Source: Rubrivivax sp.
GTDB lineage: Bacteria; Pseudomonadota; Gammaproteobacteria; Burkholderiales; Burkholderiaceae
NCBI GenBank assembly: GCA_016790225.1
Contig: JAEUOZ010000039.1
Location: forward strand, 1 to 64,000
Direction: 5' to 3'
Length of the DNA: 64,000 nucleotides
The notes beneath the pieces are model-generated. The model saw only the letters and a program-made list of their open reading frames with translations, made no database searches and had not been told where the DNA came from. Both the position numbers and the translations under genes were made by a program. Positions within the stretch are counted from its first letter, which is position 1. Each line of letters opens with the position of its first letter. Below, in pieces: positions 45,590 through 55,215 of this stretch.

Positions 45590-47278
45590 ATGAGCGCCAC
45601 CACCGCCACCACCGCGGCCACGGCCACCACCACGGCCGTCAACGCAGCCATCGCCGCGGCGCGCGGCGCAGCGCGCGCGCCTTCGCCGCGCACCGGGCCG
45701 CTGGGGGTGGCCCTGGCGCTGCTGGTCTTCGTGGGCATCCTGTGGCTCACCTTCCGGCTGTACCTGGCCGGCGAGCCGCTGGTGGCGATGGGCGTGCTGC
45801 TGTTCGGCTCCATCGCCGTCGTGCTCTACAGCAACGCCACCACGCTGGCCTGGCGCTACCTGTTCCCTGGCGTGGCGGGCATGCTGCTCTTCGTGGCCTT
45901 CCCGCTGCTCTATACGGTGGGCATCGGCTTCACCAACTATTCCTCGGCCAACCTGCTGGAGTTCGAGCGCGCGCGGGCCTACCTGCTGGCGCAGTTCACC
46001 GTGGACGAGGCGCACGCCTACGACAGCAGCCTGCACGCTGCGCCGGGCGGCGGCGTGCAGCTGGTGCTGCGCTCGCGCAGCAGCGGCCAGGCCTTCACGG
46101 CGGGCCCCCAGCTGCCGGCGGCGGCGGGGCCTGCTGCGCCAGGCGCCTCTGCTGCACCCGGCGCTCCAGGCACTCCAGGCGCAACGGGCGCAACGGGCGC
46201 AACGGGCGCAGGCGCCGCAGCGCTGCCGCTGCAGCCGCTGTCCGCAGACCCCGGCCCGGCTCTGGATCTGCGCCAGACCATCGCGCAGCGCGATCGCCTC
46301 ATGGGCCTGCAGCTGCTGGCTCCGGATGGCCAGACGCTGCAGTACGCCGGCCTGCGCGAATTTGCGCCGCTGCAACCAGTCTGGAAAGCGCATGCCGATG
46401 GCAGCCTGACGCAGCTCGCCACCGGTGCGGTCTACCGGCCCAATGGGGCGACCGGCTTCTTCGAGACCGCCGCGGGCGAGCGGGTCTCGCCCGGCTACCG
46501 CGTGGGCATCGGCTGGGCCAACTACAGCCGCATGCTCTTCGATCCCGATTTCCGCGGCCCCTTCGTGCAGATCTTCCTGTGGACGGTGGTCTTTGCCGGG
46601 CTGTCGGTGGTGCTGGCCGGCGGCCTGGGGCTGACGCTGGCGGTGATGCTCAACTGGGAGGCCTTGCCTCACCGCACCCTCTACCGGACGCTGCTGTTCC
46701 TGCCTTATGCCGTGCCGGGCTTCATCTCGATCCTGGTGTTCAAGGGCCTGTTCAACCAGAACTTCGGCGAGATCAACGCGATCCTGCACGCGCTCTTCGG
46801 TGTGCGCCCGGCCTGGTTTGCCGATCCGCTGCTGGCCAAGGCGATGCTGCTGATCGTCAACACCTGGCTGGGCTTCCCGTATTTCATGATCCTGTGCGCC
46901 GGTCTGATCAAGGCCATCCCCTCGGATCTCTACGAAGCCTCGGCCCTGGCCGGCGCCAAGCCGCTGGACAACTTCCTGCGCATCACCGCACCCCTGATCC
47001 TGAAGCCGCTGACCCCGCTGCTGATCAGCGCCTACGCCTTCAACTTCAACAACTTCGTGCTCATCGCGCTGCTCACCGACGGGCGCCCGGACTTCCTGAA
47101 TACCAAGCTGCCGGCCGGCACCACCGACATCCTGGTGAGCTACACCTACCGCATCGCGTTCACCGATTCCGGCCAGAACTTCGGCCTGGCCGCTGCGATC
47201 TCCACGCTCATCTTCATCCTCGTGGCCCTGATGGCCTTGCTGCAGCTGAAGATGACGAAGCAGGGGGCGAAGGCATGA
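45590..47278 (+). CDS. malF: Maltodextrin ABC transporter permease MalF
   Basis: The 562-residue permease has the MalF plan: three N-terminal helices (about 38-60, 66-82, 92-114), a large periplasmic P2 loop (about 118-310), then a core of helices. The EAA loop that contacts MalK is YEASALAGAKPLDNFLRITA. In the P2 loop, residues 180-208 form a Gly-x-y tract like collagen (PGAPGTPGATGATGATGAG), which I know from no other MalF. P2 normally contacts MalE. The first 30 residues are Ala/Thr-rich. The ATG follows CAGGAACCC, 49 bases after malE. The gap to malG is 412 bases. Confidence 0.92.
   Translation: MSATTATTAATATTTAVNAAIAAARGAARAPSPRTGPLGVALALLVFVGILWLTFRLYLAGEPLVAMGVLLFGSIAVVLYSNATTLAWRYLFPGVAGMLLFVAFPLLYTVGIGFTNYSSANLLEFERARAYLLAQFTVDEAHAYDSSLHAAPGGGVQLVLRSRSSGQAFTAGPQLPAAAGPAAPGASAAPGAPGTPGATGATGATGAGAAALPLQPLSADPGPALDLRQTIAQRDRLMGLQLLAPDGQTLQYAGLREFAPLQPVWKAHADGSLTQLATGAVYRPNGATGFFETAAGERVSPGYRVGIGWANYSRMLFDPDFRGPFVQIFLWTVVFAGLSVVLAGGLGLTLAVMLNWEALPHRTLYRTLLFLPYAVPGFISILVFKGLFNQNFGEINAILHALFGVRPAWFADPLLAKAMLLIVNTWLGFPYFMILCAGLIKAIPSDLYEASALAGAKPLDNFLRITAPLILKPLTPLLISAYAFNFNNFVLIALLTDGRPDFLNTKLPAGTTDILVSYTYRIAFTDSGQNFGLAAAISTLIFILVALMALLQLKMTKQGAKA
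46127..46213 (+). repeat. Collagen-like coding tract in malF with a 9-base repeat
   Basis: The segment encodes residues 180-208 of MalF with Gly at every third position over most of its length. Its end contains three copies of a nine-base unit, GGCGCAACG, encoding Gly-Ala-Thr. It is in frame, so repeat-number change would alter only loop length. Confidence 0.8.
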
Positions 47279-47690
47279 GGGCGGGGGTGGGGTTCGGGCT
47301 CGGGTTCGGGTTCGGGTTCGGGGATCACAGGCCTGCGTGGCCGCGGGCCGGGGCCGTTGGGTACCCCCTTCCGCTCATGTCCTCCTGTCCGGGCTGCGCC
47401 TGGCCATTCCCCCTTGACTTCGCTCCAGGGGGTACCCCATCGCGCCGAACCGGGCATCAGCACGCTCGAAACACGGCGGAACGCTGTGACGTTGGCGAGA
47501 CGGGGACCTGGGCCAAGCCCTCGCAGCGAAGTAAAGGGGGAATGGTTGCCGCCTTCGGCGGCGACCAGGAGGACATGAGCGGAGAGGGCTTGGCCCAGGT
47601 CCCCGTCCACCGAGGTCGTGGCCTGCGATCCCCAAGCCCGCGAACCCGGCGCCACAAGCTCACTCGCCAGCCAGCCGAGAAAGCCACACC
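47279..47690. repeat. Inverted-repeat-rich spacer between malF and malG
   Basis: The 412 bases have no gene. They hold five GGTTCG-type hexamers (47291-47320, one variant) and several inverted repeats. GGGTACCCCCT at 47359-47369 pairs with 47427-47437 (11 bp). The span 47371-47387 pairs with 47566-47582 (17 bp, perfect), and 47404-47424 pairs with 47525-47545 (20 of 21). Arms at 47499-47522 and 47584-47607 match over 24 bp. The 17- and 21-base blocks appear once in each orientation, as if one element were present as an inverted pair. Stable folding is expected in the malF-malG transcript. Confidence 0.85.
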
Positions 47691-48581
47691 ATGCCACTCG
47701 TAACCGGCAAGAACCAGCGCTGGCGCATCCTCGGCGCCCAGATCTTTCTGTGGACGCTGATCGCCATCACCCTTTTTCCGCTGCTGGCCATCATCAGCAT
47801 CTCGCTGCGGCCGGGCAACTTTGCCACCGGCAGCCTCATCCCCACCGAGATCACCCTGGACCACTGGAGGCTCGCGCTGGGCATCCCCGTCAAGGCACCC
47901 GATGGCAGCCTGATCCCGCCGCCCTTCCCCGTGCTGCTGTGGCTGTGGAACTCCATCAAGATTGCCACCATCTCCGCGTTCCTGATCGTGGCCATCTCCA
48001 CCACCGCCGCCTATGCCTTTGCGCGCCTGAAGTTTGCGAAGAAGCAGTTGATCCTCAACAGCATGCTCGTGCTGCAGGTCTTCCCGGTGGCCGTTGCGCT
48101 GGTCGCCATCTACGCCATCTTCGACGGCATCGGCAACCACCTGCCCTGGCTGGGCGTCGAGACCCATGCCGGGCTGATCGTGGCCTACCTGGGTGGCGTG
48201 GCCACCCACATCTGGACCATCAAGGGCTACTTCGACACCATCCCGGCCGAGATCGAGGAAAACGCCAAGGTCGACGGCGCCACCCACTGGCAGGCCTTCC
48301 GCCGCGTGCTGCTGCCCATGGCGCTGCCGATCCTCGTGGTCGTCTTCGTGCTCGCCTTCATCGGCGTGATCATCGAGTATCCCGTCGCCAGCATCCTGCT
48401 GCGCGAAGAACCCAACCTCACGCTCGCCGTCGGCTCCAAGTTCTTCCTCTACGAGCAGCGCTACCTCTGGGGCGACTTTGCCGCCGCGGCCGTGCTCTCC
48501 GGCCTGCCCATCACGCTGGTCTTCCTGCTCGCGCAGCGCTGGATCGTCTCCGGCCTCACCGCCGGTGGCGTGAAAGGTTAG
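47691..48581 (+). CDS. malG: Maltodextrin ABC transporter permease MalG
   Basis: The 296-residue permease pairs with MalF. It shows six helices, an early [20 protein letters not shown] helix and the periplasmic segment with [20 protein letters not shown]. The EAA loop is [20 protein letters not shown]. The C-terminus ends [14 protein letters not shown], the conserved tail that reaches into MalK. Length and termini match E. coli MalG. GAGAAAG precedes the ATG. Confidence 0.95.
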   Translation: MPLVTGKNQRWRILGAQIFLWTLIAITLFPLLAIISISLRPGNFATGSLIPTEITLDHWRLALGIPVKAPDGSLIPPPFPVLLWLWNSIKIATISAFLIVAISTTAAYAFARLKFAKKQLILNSMLVLQVFPVAVALVAIYAIFDGIGNHLPWLGVETHAGLIVAYLGGVATHIWTIKGYFDTIPAEIEENAKVDGATHWQAFRRVLLPMALPILVVVFVLAFIGVIIEYPVASILLREEPNLTLAVGSKFFLYEQRYLWGDFAAAAVLSGLPITLVFLLAQRWIVSGLTAGGVKG

Positions 48582-48619
48582 CGCCCGAGGTCCCGCGGCC
48601 GCCGGCCCCATTCGCACGC

Positions 48620-50146
48620 ATGCACGCCAACCGCCACGACCAGGCCCTCGCCGGCCGATACGAAGCCCGCGAGGCCGATTGGCGCAATGGCGCCGTCGTC
48701 TACCAGGTGCTGGTGGACCGCTTCGCCCCGAGCCGCCATCTGGACGACAAGCGCGCCCTCTATGCGGCGCCGCGGCGCCTGCGCGAGTGGAGCGAAGAGC
48801 CGCGCAGCGGCCGCTACCTCGAAGCCCAGCGCCTGTGGAGCCATGAGCTCGATTTCTGGGGCGGCGATCTGGCCAGCCTCGCCCAGCGCCTGGATCACAT
48901 CCAGCAGCTGGGCGCCGAGGTGCTCTACCTCAACCCCATCTGCGAAGCCTTCACCAACCACAAGTACGACGCCCTGGACTACACGCGCGTCTCGCCCGAG
49001 TACGGCACGCGCCAGGAAGTGATCGCGCTCGCCGACGAGCTGCACCGCCGCGGCATGAAGCTGGTGCTGGACGGCGTGTTCAACCACATGGGGCGCCAGG
49101 CGCCGCGCTTCCGCGAAGCCCAGGCCGATCCCGCCAGCCCCTACCGCGACTGGTTCCACTTCGGCGAGCAGCTGCCCGGCGGTGCGCGCAGCTGGTGGGG
49201 CGCGGCCAACCTGCCCGAGCTGAACCTGGAGAACCCCGCCGTGCGCCAGCACCTGTGGGAAGCGCCGGACAGCGTGGTGCGCGGCTGGCTGCGCGACGGC
49301 ATCGACGGCTGGCGGCTGGACGTGGCCTTCGACATCGGCTTCAACCGCCTGCAGGAACTCAGCGACGCGGCCCACGCGCAGAAGCCCGGCTCGCTGGTGG
49401 TGGGCGAGATCCCCAACTATCCGGCGCAGTGGATGCCCAGTGTCGATGGCGTGATGCACTTCGGCCTGCGCCGCCTGCTGCTGGCGCTGGCCGCCGGCAC
49501 GCTGGACGGCGGCACGGCCGCGCGCATGATCGGCCGCCTGATCGAGGACACCGGCGTCGAGCACCTGCTCAAGTGCTGGATCTACCTGGACAACCACGAT
49601 ACCGAGCGCATGGCCCACGCCGTGCCCGACGCGCAGCGCCTGCGCGTGGCCCAGGTGCTGCAGTTCACGCTGCCCGGTTCACCCAACCTCTACTACGGCA
49701 GCGAAGTGGGCATGAACGGCGGCGCCGATCCCGAGATGCGCGGCCCGATGCGCTGGGACCGCGTCGAAGCCGGCCATCCGCAGCTGGCGTGGACGAAGCA
49801 GCTGGTGGCGCTGCGAGCGCACCGCGCGCTGCGCGTGGGCGACTACCGCCGCGTCGAATCGCGCGAGCTGATGGCCTTCGAGCGCTACACCGATCGCGCG
49901 CTGGATGCCGTCTTCGTGGTCGTCAACCCCGGCAACCTGGCCGTCAAGGAATGGCTGCTGCTGCCGGATTCCAAGCTCATGGACAACACGGTGCTGGAAG
50001 ACCTGCTGGGCCAGATCGAACCCGTCACGGCGCATGCCGCGCTGCTGACGGTGACCGTGCCGCCGCACAGCGTGCTGGTGCTCAAGCCCGTGCCGCCCGA
50101 GCGCGCGCGACGCGACGGCTACAGCAACTACAAGCGCGTGCAGTGA
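48620..50146 (+). CDS. Cytoplasmic alpha-amylase family enzyme (maltodextrin-processing GH13)
   Basis: The 508-residue enzyme has no signal peptide and is probably cytoplasmic. It has the GH13 motifs LVLDGVFNHMGR near 148, nucleophile D234 in GWRLDVAFD, acid/base E263 in VVGEIPNYP and D327 in LDNHDTER. The FNHxG and WRLDVA forms fit the neopullulanase/cyclomaltodextrinase/maltogenic amylase group, though the N-domain of classical neopullulanases is absent. It likely trims imported maltodextrins to maltose and glucose. It lies 38 bases after malG and overlaps the next gene by one base, so it belongs to the mal operon. Confidence 0.9.
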   Translation: MHANRHDQALAGRYEAREADWRNGAVVYQVLVDRFAPSRHLDDKRALYAAPRRLREWSEEPRSGRYLEAQRLWSHELDFWGGDLASLAQRLDHIQQLGAEVLYLNPICEAFTNHKYDALDYTRVSPEYGTRQEVIALADELHRRGMKLVLDGVFNHMGRQAPRFREAQADPASPYRDWFHFGEQLPGGARSWWGAANLPELNLENPAVRQHLWEAPDSVVRGWLRDGIDGWRLDVAFDIGFNRLQELSDAAHAQKPGSLVVGEIPNYPAQWMPSVDGVMHFGLRRLLLALAAGTLDGGTAARMIGRLIEDTGVEHLLKCWIYLDNHDTERMAHAVPDAQRLRVAQVLQFTLPGSPNLYYGSEVGMNGGADPEMRGPMRWDRVEAGHPQLAWTKQLVALRAHRALRVGDYRRVESRELMAFERYTDRALDAVFVVVNPGNLAVKEWLLLPDSKLMDNTVLEDLLGQIEPVTAHAALLTVTVPPHSVLVLKPVPPERARRDGYSNYKRVQ

Positions 50147-52656
50147 TGCGATCCGACCTGAGGGCGTCCGCCCTGACCTGGCTGAAGCGCTTGCTGCTGG
50201 CGCTGGCGCTGGCCAACCTGCTGCCACCGCTGCCGGTGCGGGCACAGGCGCCTGCTGCTCCCGTGGCGCCCGTCTCGGCGCCAGCGGCGCTGGTGCCTTC
50301 TGCGGCGGCCTCTGCCGCCACCGCATCCACCGCGCCGCCAGCTGCGGCCTGCCGCGACGCGCCTTTGCCCGGCGTCACGCTCTACCTGCGTGGCGGCATG
50401 AACAGCTGGGCGCCCGTGGAGGAGTATGCGTTTCGCTGGCTCTGCGACGCCTATGTGCTGAACGTCGATCTGCGCGGCCGCCAGGAGTTCAAGATCGCCG
50501 ATGCGGACTGGTCGCCGGCCAGCAACTTCGGCGAAGGTCCGGCAGAGGCTCTGGCGCTGATGGGTGGCAATGCCGGGCGGGTCTTCAGCGGCGAACACAC
50601 GCTGCGCCTGACCGTCGATGGCCGCCTGGCGCGGCTCGTGATCGGCCCCAGGACCCTGCCCGATGCGCCGCGCCGCGAGGCCACCGATGCCGTGGCCCTG
50701 GGTCTGCGATTCGATTCGAGAGACCTCGCCTTCAAGCGCCCCTTCGGCGCGCAGCCTGCGGGCAGCACGCTGCATTTCGCGGTTCAGGCGCCGCGGGGCG
50801 TGCAGTCGATGGTGCTGGTCATCGAAAGCCGGCTGCTGGTGGGCAACCAGGACCGGCTGCAGTACACCGAGATCGCGCGCGTACCGCTCACAGCCTCGGC
50901 CACGAGCGACGGCCAGATCTGGCGAGGGCAGCACCGCTTTAACCGTCTCGGCGTCTACGGCTACTGGTTCGAGGCGCGGATCGGTGCCGAGACCTACGTG
51001 CTGCAGAACAACAACGAGCCACTTCACTGGACGCGTGAGCGCGGCACCGGCGGCGGGGCCACGGTGGCCCATGCGCCCGACAACCCGCGCAACATCCGCC
51101 GGCTGCGCCAGACGATCTTCGATCCGGCCTACCGCGTACCTGGCTGGGCGCGGGACGCCGTGTACTACCAGATCTTTCCGGATCGCTTTCGCAACGCAGA
51201 CCCGGGCAACGACCCCGTGGTCGGCCGCGATCGTTACCGCACGGGTGGCATCGAGCGCCATGCCGACTGGCTGAGCAAGCCCTTTCGCCCGGGCACCGGC
51301 GACGGCTCCGATGGGCTGCACAACAACGACTTTTTCGGGGGTGACCTGGCCGGCATCATCCAGAAGCTGGATCACCTCAAGCGCCTGGGCGTGAATACGC
51401 TCTACCTCACGCCCGTCTTCAAGGCGCCCAGCAACCACAAGTACGACACCGCCGACTACCGCCACATCGATCCTGCCTTCGGCACGGACGCGGATTTCGA
51501 GCGTCTGACGCGCGAAGCCGCACGGCGCGGCATGCGCATCCTGCCCGACACCAGCTTCAACCATGTGGGCAGCGATTCACCTTATTTCAACCGCTACGGC
51601 AACTATCCGGGCCTGGGTGCCTTCCAGAACGGCCGGCCGCAGCCCGCATCGCCCTATTTCAGCTGGTTCCGCTTCGACACCACGCAGACCGATCCCGACA
51701 GGCAGTACGCCGGCTGGGGCGGGCCGGATCTGCCGGAGATCGACAAGTCCTCGGCGGCCTTCCGCGCTTTCGCCTTCGGCGACCGGGATTCGGTGACGCG
51801 GCTGTGGCTGGACCGTGGTGCCGCCGGCTGGCGCATGGATGTGGCGCCCTGGGTGCCGGATGACTTCTGGCGCGCCTGGCGCACGGCCGTCAAGCAGCAC
51901 CGCCCCGAGGCCATCACGCTGGCCGAGACCTGGTTCGATGCCTCGAAGTATTTTGTCGGCGACATGTTCGATTCGACGATGAACTACATCTTCCGCAACG
52001 CCGTGCTCGATCACGCCGCAGGGGGCCCCGCCGCGCACCTGGTGGCGCAGCTGGAACACCTGCGCGAGGCCTATCCGCCGCAGGCCTACTTCGCGCTCAT
52101 GAACCTCATTTCCAGCCACGACGTGGCCCGCGCGCTCCATGTGCTGGGCTGGCAGGAAGGCCCGCCCGATGCGGCCCCGGCCGTCAAGGCGCGGCAGCGC
52201 CTGAGACTGGCCACCTTCATCCAGATGACACAGCCGGGTGCGCCGCTGGTCTACTACGGTGACGAGGTGGGTGTGACGGGCGGCGACGATCCCTTCAACC
52301 GTGCCGCCTACCCCTGGCCGGATCTGGGCGGGCGCCCCGATCGGGCGCTGGAGCAGGACTTCCGCCGTCTGATCGCGCTGCGCCAGCAGCACCGCATCCT
52401 GCGCCACGGCAGCGCCGAGCCGCTGCGCGCGCTGGATGCGCACGTGATGCTCAGCCCGCGCCGGCTCGGCCGTCAGACGGCCTGGGTGCTCAGCAACAAC
52501 AGCGATCAGCCGCGCACGGTGACGCTGCCTCTGCCGCCGGCCCTGCGCGGCCTGTGGCGTGATGCGCTGAGCGGCGAACGCGTGAAGCCCGGCGCCGCCG
52601 GGCTGGAGCTGACAGTGCCGCCCCGCTTTGGCCGCGTGCTGCTGCACGGCGGCTGA
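50146..52656 (+). CDS. Exported neopullulanase-like GH13 enzyme
   Basis: The 836-residue product has a signal peptide (cleavage expected after VRA near 32) and an Ala/Pro linker. A domain at about 70-180 ([20 protein letters not shown]) resembles an immunoglobulin-like starch-binding or CBM fold. A neopullulanase-type N-domain precedes the barrel from about 325 ([12 protein letters not shown]). Catalytic residues are D565 in [10 protein letters not shown]594 in TLAETW and D659 in SSHDVAR. It would act in the periplasm or outside, supplying dextrins to MalE. The ATG overlaps the stop of the previous gene. It ends the mal operon; purC follows 61 bases later. Confidence 0.9.
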   Translation: MRSDLRASALTWLKRLLLALALANLLPPLPVRAQAPAAPVAPVSAPAALVPSAAASAATASTAPPAAACRDAPLPGVTLYLRGGMNSWAPVEEYAFRWLCDAYVLNVDLRGRQEFKIADADWSPASNFGEGPAEALALMGGNAGRVFSGEHTLRLTVDGRLARLVIGPRTLPDAPRREATDAVALGLRFDSRDLAFKRPFGAQPAGSTLHFAVQAPRGVQSMVLVIESRLLVGNQDRLQYTEIARVPLTASATSDGQIWRGQHRFNRLGVYGYWFEARIGAETYVLQNNNEPLHWTRERGTGGGATVAHAPDNPRNIRRLRQTIFDPAYRVPGWARDAVYYQIFPDRFRNADPGNDPVVGRDRYRTGGIERHADWLSKPFRPGTGDGSDGLHNNDFFGGDLAGIIQKLDHLKRLGVNTLYLTPVFKAPSNHKYDTADYRHIDPAFGTDADFERLTREAARRGMRILPDTSFNHVGSDSPYFNRYGNYPGLGAFQNGRPQPASPYFSWFRFDTTQTDPDRQYAGWGGPDLPEIDKSSAAFRAFAFGDRDSVTRLWLDRGAAGWRMDVAPWVPDDFWRAWRTAVKQHRPEAITLAETWFDASKYFVGDMFDSTMNYIFRNAVLDHAAGGPAAHLVAQLEHLREAYPPQAYFALMNLISSHDVARALHVLGWQEGPPDAAPAVKARQRLRLATFIQMTQPGAPLVYYGDEVGVTGGDDPFNRAAYPWPDLGGRPDRALEQDFRRLIALRQQHRILRHGSAEPLRALDAHVMLSPRRLGRQTAWVLSNNSDQPRTVTLPLPPALRGLWRDALSGERVKPGAAGLELTVPPRFGRVLLHGG

Positions 52657-52717
52657 AGACGTGCACGGCCGGTGCCCGGCGGGGCGACCGCCGGCGCCAG
52701 CGGCGACAATTCCACCG

Positions 52718-53650
52718 ATGACTGCCCCGCAAACCCCGGCGGCCGAGGCCGCGCTGTACGAATCCCGGCTGCATTCGCTGCCGCTCCTCGCCCGCGGGAA
52801 GGTGCGCGAGAACTATGCCGTCGGCAGCGACCGGCTGCTGATGGTGGCCAGCGACCGCATCTCCGCCTTCGACGTGATCATGGGCGAGCCCATTCCCGGC
52901 AAGGGCGCCCTGCTGACGCAGGTGGCGCTGTTCTGGTTCGGGCGGCTGGGCCACATCGTGCCCAACCACCTCACGGGCGAGGCGCCGGAGAGCGTGGTCG
53001 CGCCGGACGAGGTGCCCCAGGTGCGCGGCCGGGCCATGCTCGTGCAGCGCCTGCAGCCTCTGCCCATCGAGGCCGTGGTGCGCGGCTATCTCGCCGGCTC
53101 GGGCTGGAAGGAATACCAGGCTGGCGGCGCGGTCTGCGGCGTGCCGCTGCCGCCCGGGCTGCGCAATGCGGCGCGCCTGCCCGAACCCATCTTCACGCCC
53201 GCCACCAAGGCCGAGGCCGGCGCGCACGACGAGAACATCAGTTTTCAGCAAACGGTGCAACTCATCGGACTTCAGCGGGCCGAGGAGGTACGCCGCGTGT
53301 CGCTGCAGCTCTACGCCGAGGCAGCCGCCCATGCGCTGACGCGCGGCATCGTGATCGCCGACACCAAGTTCGAGTTCGGTCTGGACGGCCAGGGCCGGCT
53401 GAGGCTGATGGACGAGGTGCTGACCCCGGATTCCTCGCGCTTCTGGCCGCTGGAGTCCTACGCCGAGGCCGCGACGCGCGGTGCCAACCCGCCCAGCTAC
53501 GACAAGCAGTTCCTGCGCGACTGGCTGGAGCAGGCGCGGGTGGACGGCCAGCCCTGGGGCAAGACCGCGCCCGCGCCAGCGCTGCCGCCCGAGGTGGTGG
53601 CCGCCACCGCCGCGCGCTACCAGGCGGCGGCGCGCGCCCTGATGGGCTGA
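52718..53650 (+). CDS. purC: SAICAR synthetase PurC
   Basis: PurC joins aspartate to CAIR in purine biosynthesis, using ATP. The 310-residue product is the longer eukaryote-like type found in betaproteobacteria: [52 protein letters not shown] and IADTKFEFG, then [14 protein letters not shown] with the catalytic-site loop. The ATG at 52718 is chosen because homology begins soon after it; the frame is open upstream. It is a housekeeping gene between the mal operon and the TIR pair and seems unrelated to both. Confidence 0.95.
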   Translation: MTAPQTPAAEAALYESRLHSLPLLARGKVRENYAVGSDRLLMVASDRISAFDVIMGEPIPGKGALLTQVALFWFGRLGHIVPNHLTGEAPESVVAPDEVPQVRGRAMLVQRLQPLPIEAVVRGYLAGSGWKEYQAGGAVCGVPLPPGLRNAARLPEPIFTPATKAEAGAHDENISFQQTVQLIGLQRAEEVRRVSLQLYAEAAAHALTRGIVIADTKFEFGLDGQGRLRLMDEVLTPDSSRFWPLESYAEAATRGANPPSYDKQFLRDWLEQARVDGQPWGKTAPAPALPPEVVAATAARYQAAARALMG

Positions 53651-53733
53651 GCGGCCGATCGCCCTGGCGCTCCAGGGTTCGCTCTAAGATCCGCGCTCCT
53701 CCCCTGCCGCGGCCGCAGGCCGCCGAGCTTGGC

Positions 53734-55215
53734 ATGTCCGGTTTCGAGCAGCATGCATTCATCAGTTATGCACACATCGACAACCAGGCGCTGGAGCCGG
53801 GGCATCCCGGCTGGGTGACCCGGTTTCACGAAGTGCTGGAAGCGCGCCTGGCCGAGCTGCTGGGCGGCGCGGTGATCTGGCGCGACCGCAAGCTGGCTGG
53901 CAACGACGACTTCGGCGACGAGATCGAGGCGCAGCTGCGGCGCTCGGCCCTGCTGGTCTCGGTGCTCACGCCGCGCTACGTGGATTCGCAGTGGTGCGTG
54001 AGGGAGCTGCAGACCTTCGTCGAGGCGGCCGATCCCGCCGGCCCGCGCGGCGCGGGTTCCGCGCAGCGCGTGATCCTGGTGCGCAAGACGCCGCTGTCAA
54101 GCCAGGCCAAGCTGCCGCCCGTGTTCGAGCGCATGCTCGGCTTTGCCTTCTTCGACAAGGACAAGGGGCAGCTCTCGGTCTATGACCCGCTGCTGGGCGA
54201 GACCGCGCGCCAGGCCTTTCACCACGCCACACTGCGTCTGGCCGAGGCGATGGCCGATACCCTGCGCGGCATTGGCGCGGCGCAGCTGAGCGCGGATGCG
54301 CCGCCGCCCTCCGGCCAGGTGGTCTACCTCGCGCATGGCGGGCGCGACATGGAATCCGTGCGCCAGCAGCTGGCGGCAGAGCTGCGTGCGCAGGGCCACG
54401 CGGTGCTGCCCGACGGTGCCCTGCCGCTGGACGAAGAGTCCTTGGCGGCCGTGGTGCAGCCGGCCCTGGAGGCGGCGACCCTGGCCGTGCACCTGGTGGG
54501 CAGCAGCGGCGGGCCGGTGCCCGAGGGGCCGTCCGGCCTTTCGGTGGTGGAGCTGCAGAACCGCTGGGCGGCGCAGGCCAGCGCGCAGCGCCGCCTGCCA
54601 CGCCTGATCTGGGCGCCGGCCGCGGCGCGGCCCGAACGGGCCGAGCACGAGCGCTTCATCCAGGCCCTGCTGAGCCAGGGTGAGCTGCAGCAGGGCGCCG
54701 ACCTGCTGCGGGGCGACCTGGAGGAGCTGAAGACCACGCTGCACCAGAGCTTGCGCCCGCGGCCCAAGGCGCAGCCGCCGGCGGCCCAGGCCGGTGCCGT
54801 GGCCGTGCCGCGGGTTCATCTGGTGCTGACCGAGGCCGATCGCCGCCTGGCGCTGCCGGTGATCCAGGCGCTGCGCAGCGCAGGCGCGCAGGTCTCGCTG
54901 CCCGAGTTTGCCGGCGAGGCCGCGGAGATCCGCCAGCTCAATGCCACGCGCGCCGCCGAGGCCGATGCCGTGCTGATCGGCTACGGCAGCGGCGACGAGG
55001 CCTGGCGCGTGCACCAGCAGCTGGAGCTGCGCAAGCTCGGCGCGCTGCTCGGGCGGCCGCTGCCGGCGCCCTGGCTGCTGCTGTGGCCGCCCGACAGCGA
55101 GGACAAGCGGCTGCAGCAGGCGCTGGCGGAGCCACGCACGCTGGATGCGCTGGACGGCCTGCAGCCGCAGACGCTGGAGCCCCTGCGGGCCTTCCTCAGC
55201 CGGGAGACCCGGTGA
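53734..55215 (+). CDS. TIR domain protein with two further TIR-like segments
   Basis: The 493-residue cytoplasmic product starts with a TIR domain (about 4-175): QHAFISYAHID, then AVIWRDRKLAGNDDF and SQWCVREL with E91 at the position of the NAD-cleaving glutamate of active TIR enzymes. Residues 195-340 (VVYLAHGGRDMESVRQQLAA) and 360-455 (VHLVLTEADRRLALPVIQAL) look like further TIR or Rossmann-type domains that have lost the catalytic motif. The gene overlaps an nSTAND1 NTPase gene by four bases. TAAGAT at 53685-53690 could be its own -10 element. I expect NAD hydrolysis or protein docking; direct proof is absent. Confidence 0.82.
   Translation: MSGFEQHAFISYAHIDNQALEPGHPGWVTRFHEVLEARLAELLGGAVIWRDRKLAGNDDFGDEIEAQLRRSALLVSVLTPRYVDSQWCVRELQTFVEAADPAGPRGAGSAQRVILVRKTPLSSQAKLPPVFERMLGFAFFDKDKGQLSVYDPLLGETARQAFHHATLRLAEAMADTLRGIGAAQLSADAPPPSGQVVYLAHGGRDMESVRQQLAAELRAQGHAVLPDGALPLDEESLAAVVQPALEAATLAVHLVGSSGGPVPEGPSGLSVVELQNRWAAQASAQRRLPRLIWAPAAARPERAEHERFIQALLSQGELQQGADLLRGDLEELKTTLHQSLRPRPKAQPPAAQAGAVAVPRVHLVLTEADRRLALPVIQALRSAGAQVSLPEFAGEAAEIRQLNATRAAEADAVLIGYGSGDEAWRVHQQLELRKLGALLGRPLPAPWLLLWPPDSEDKRLQQALAEPRTLDALDGLQPQTLEPLRAFLSRETR

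Noticed and set aside
47279..47690. Small protein gene between malF and malG
   Set aside because: Frames crossing the spacer are interrupted or composed of repeat-derived residues, and none has a ribosome site with a plausible product.
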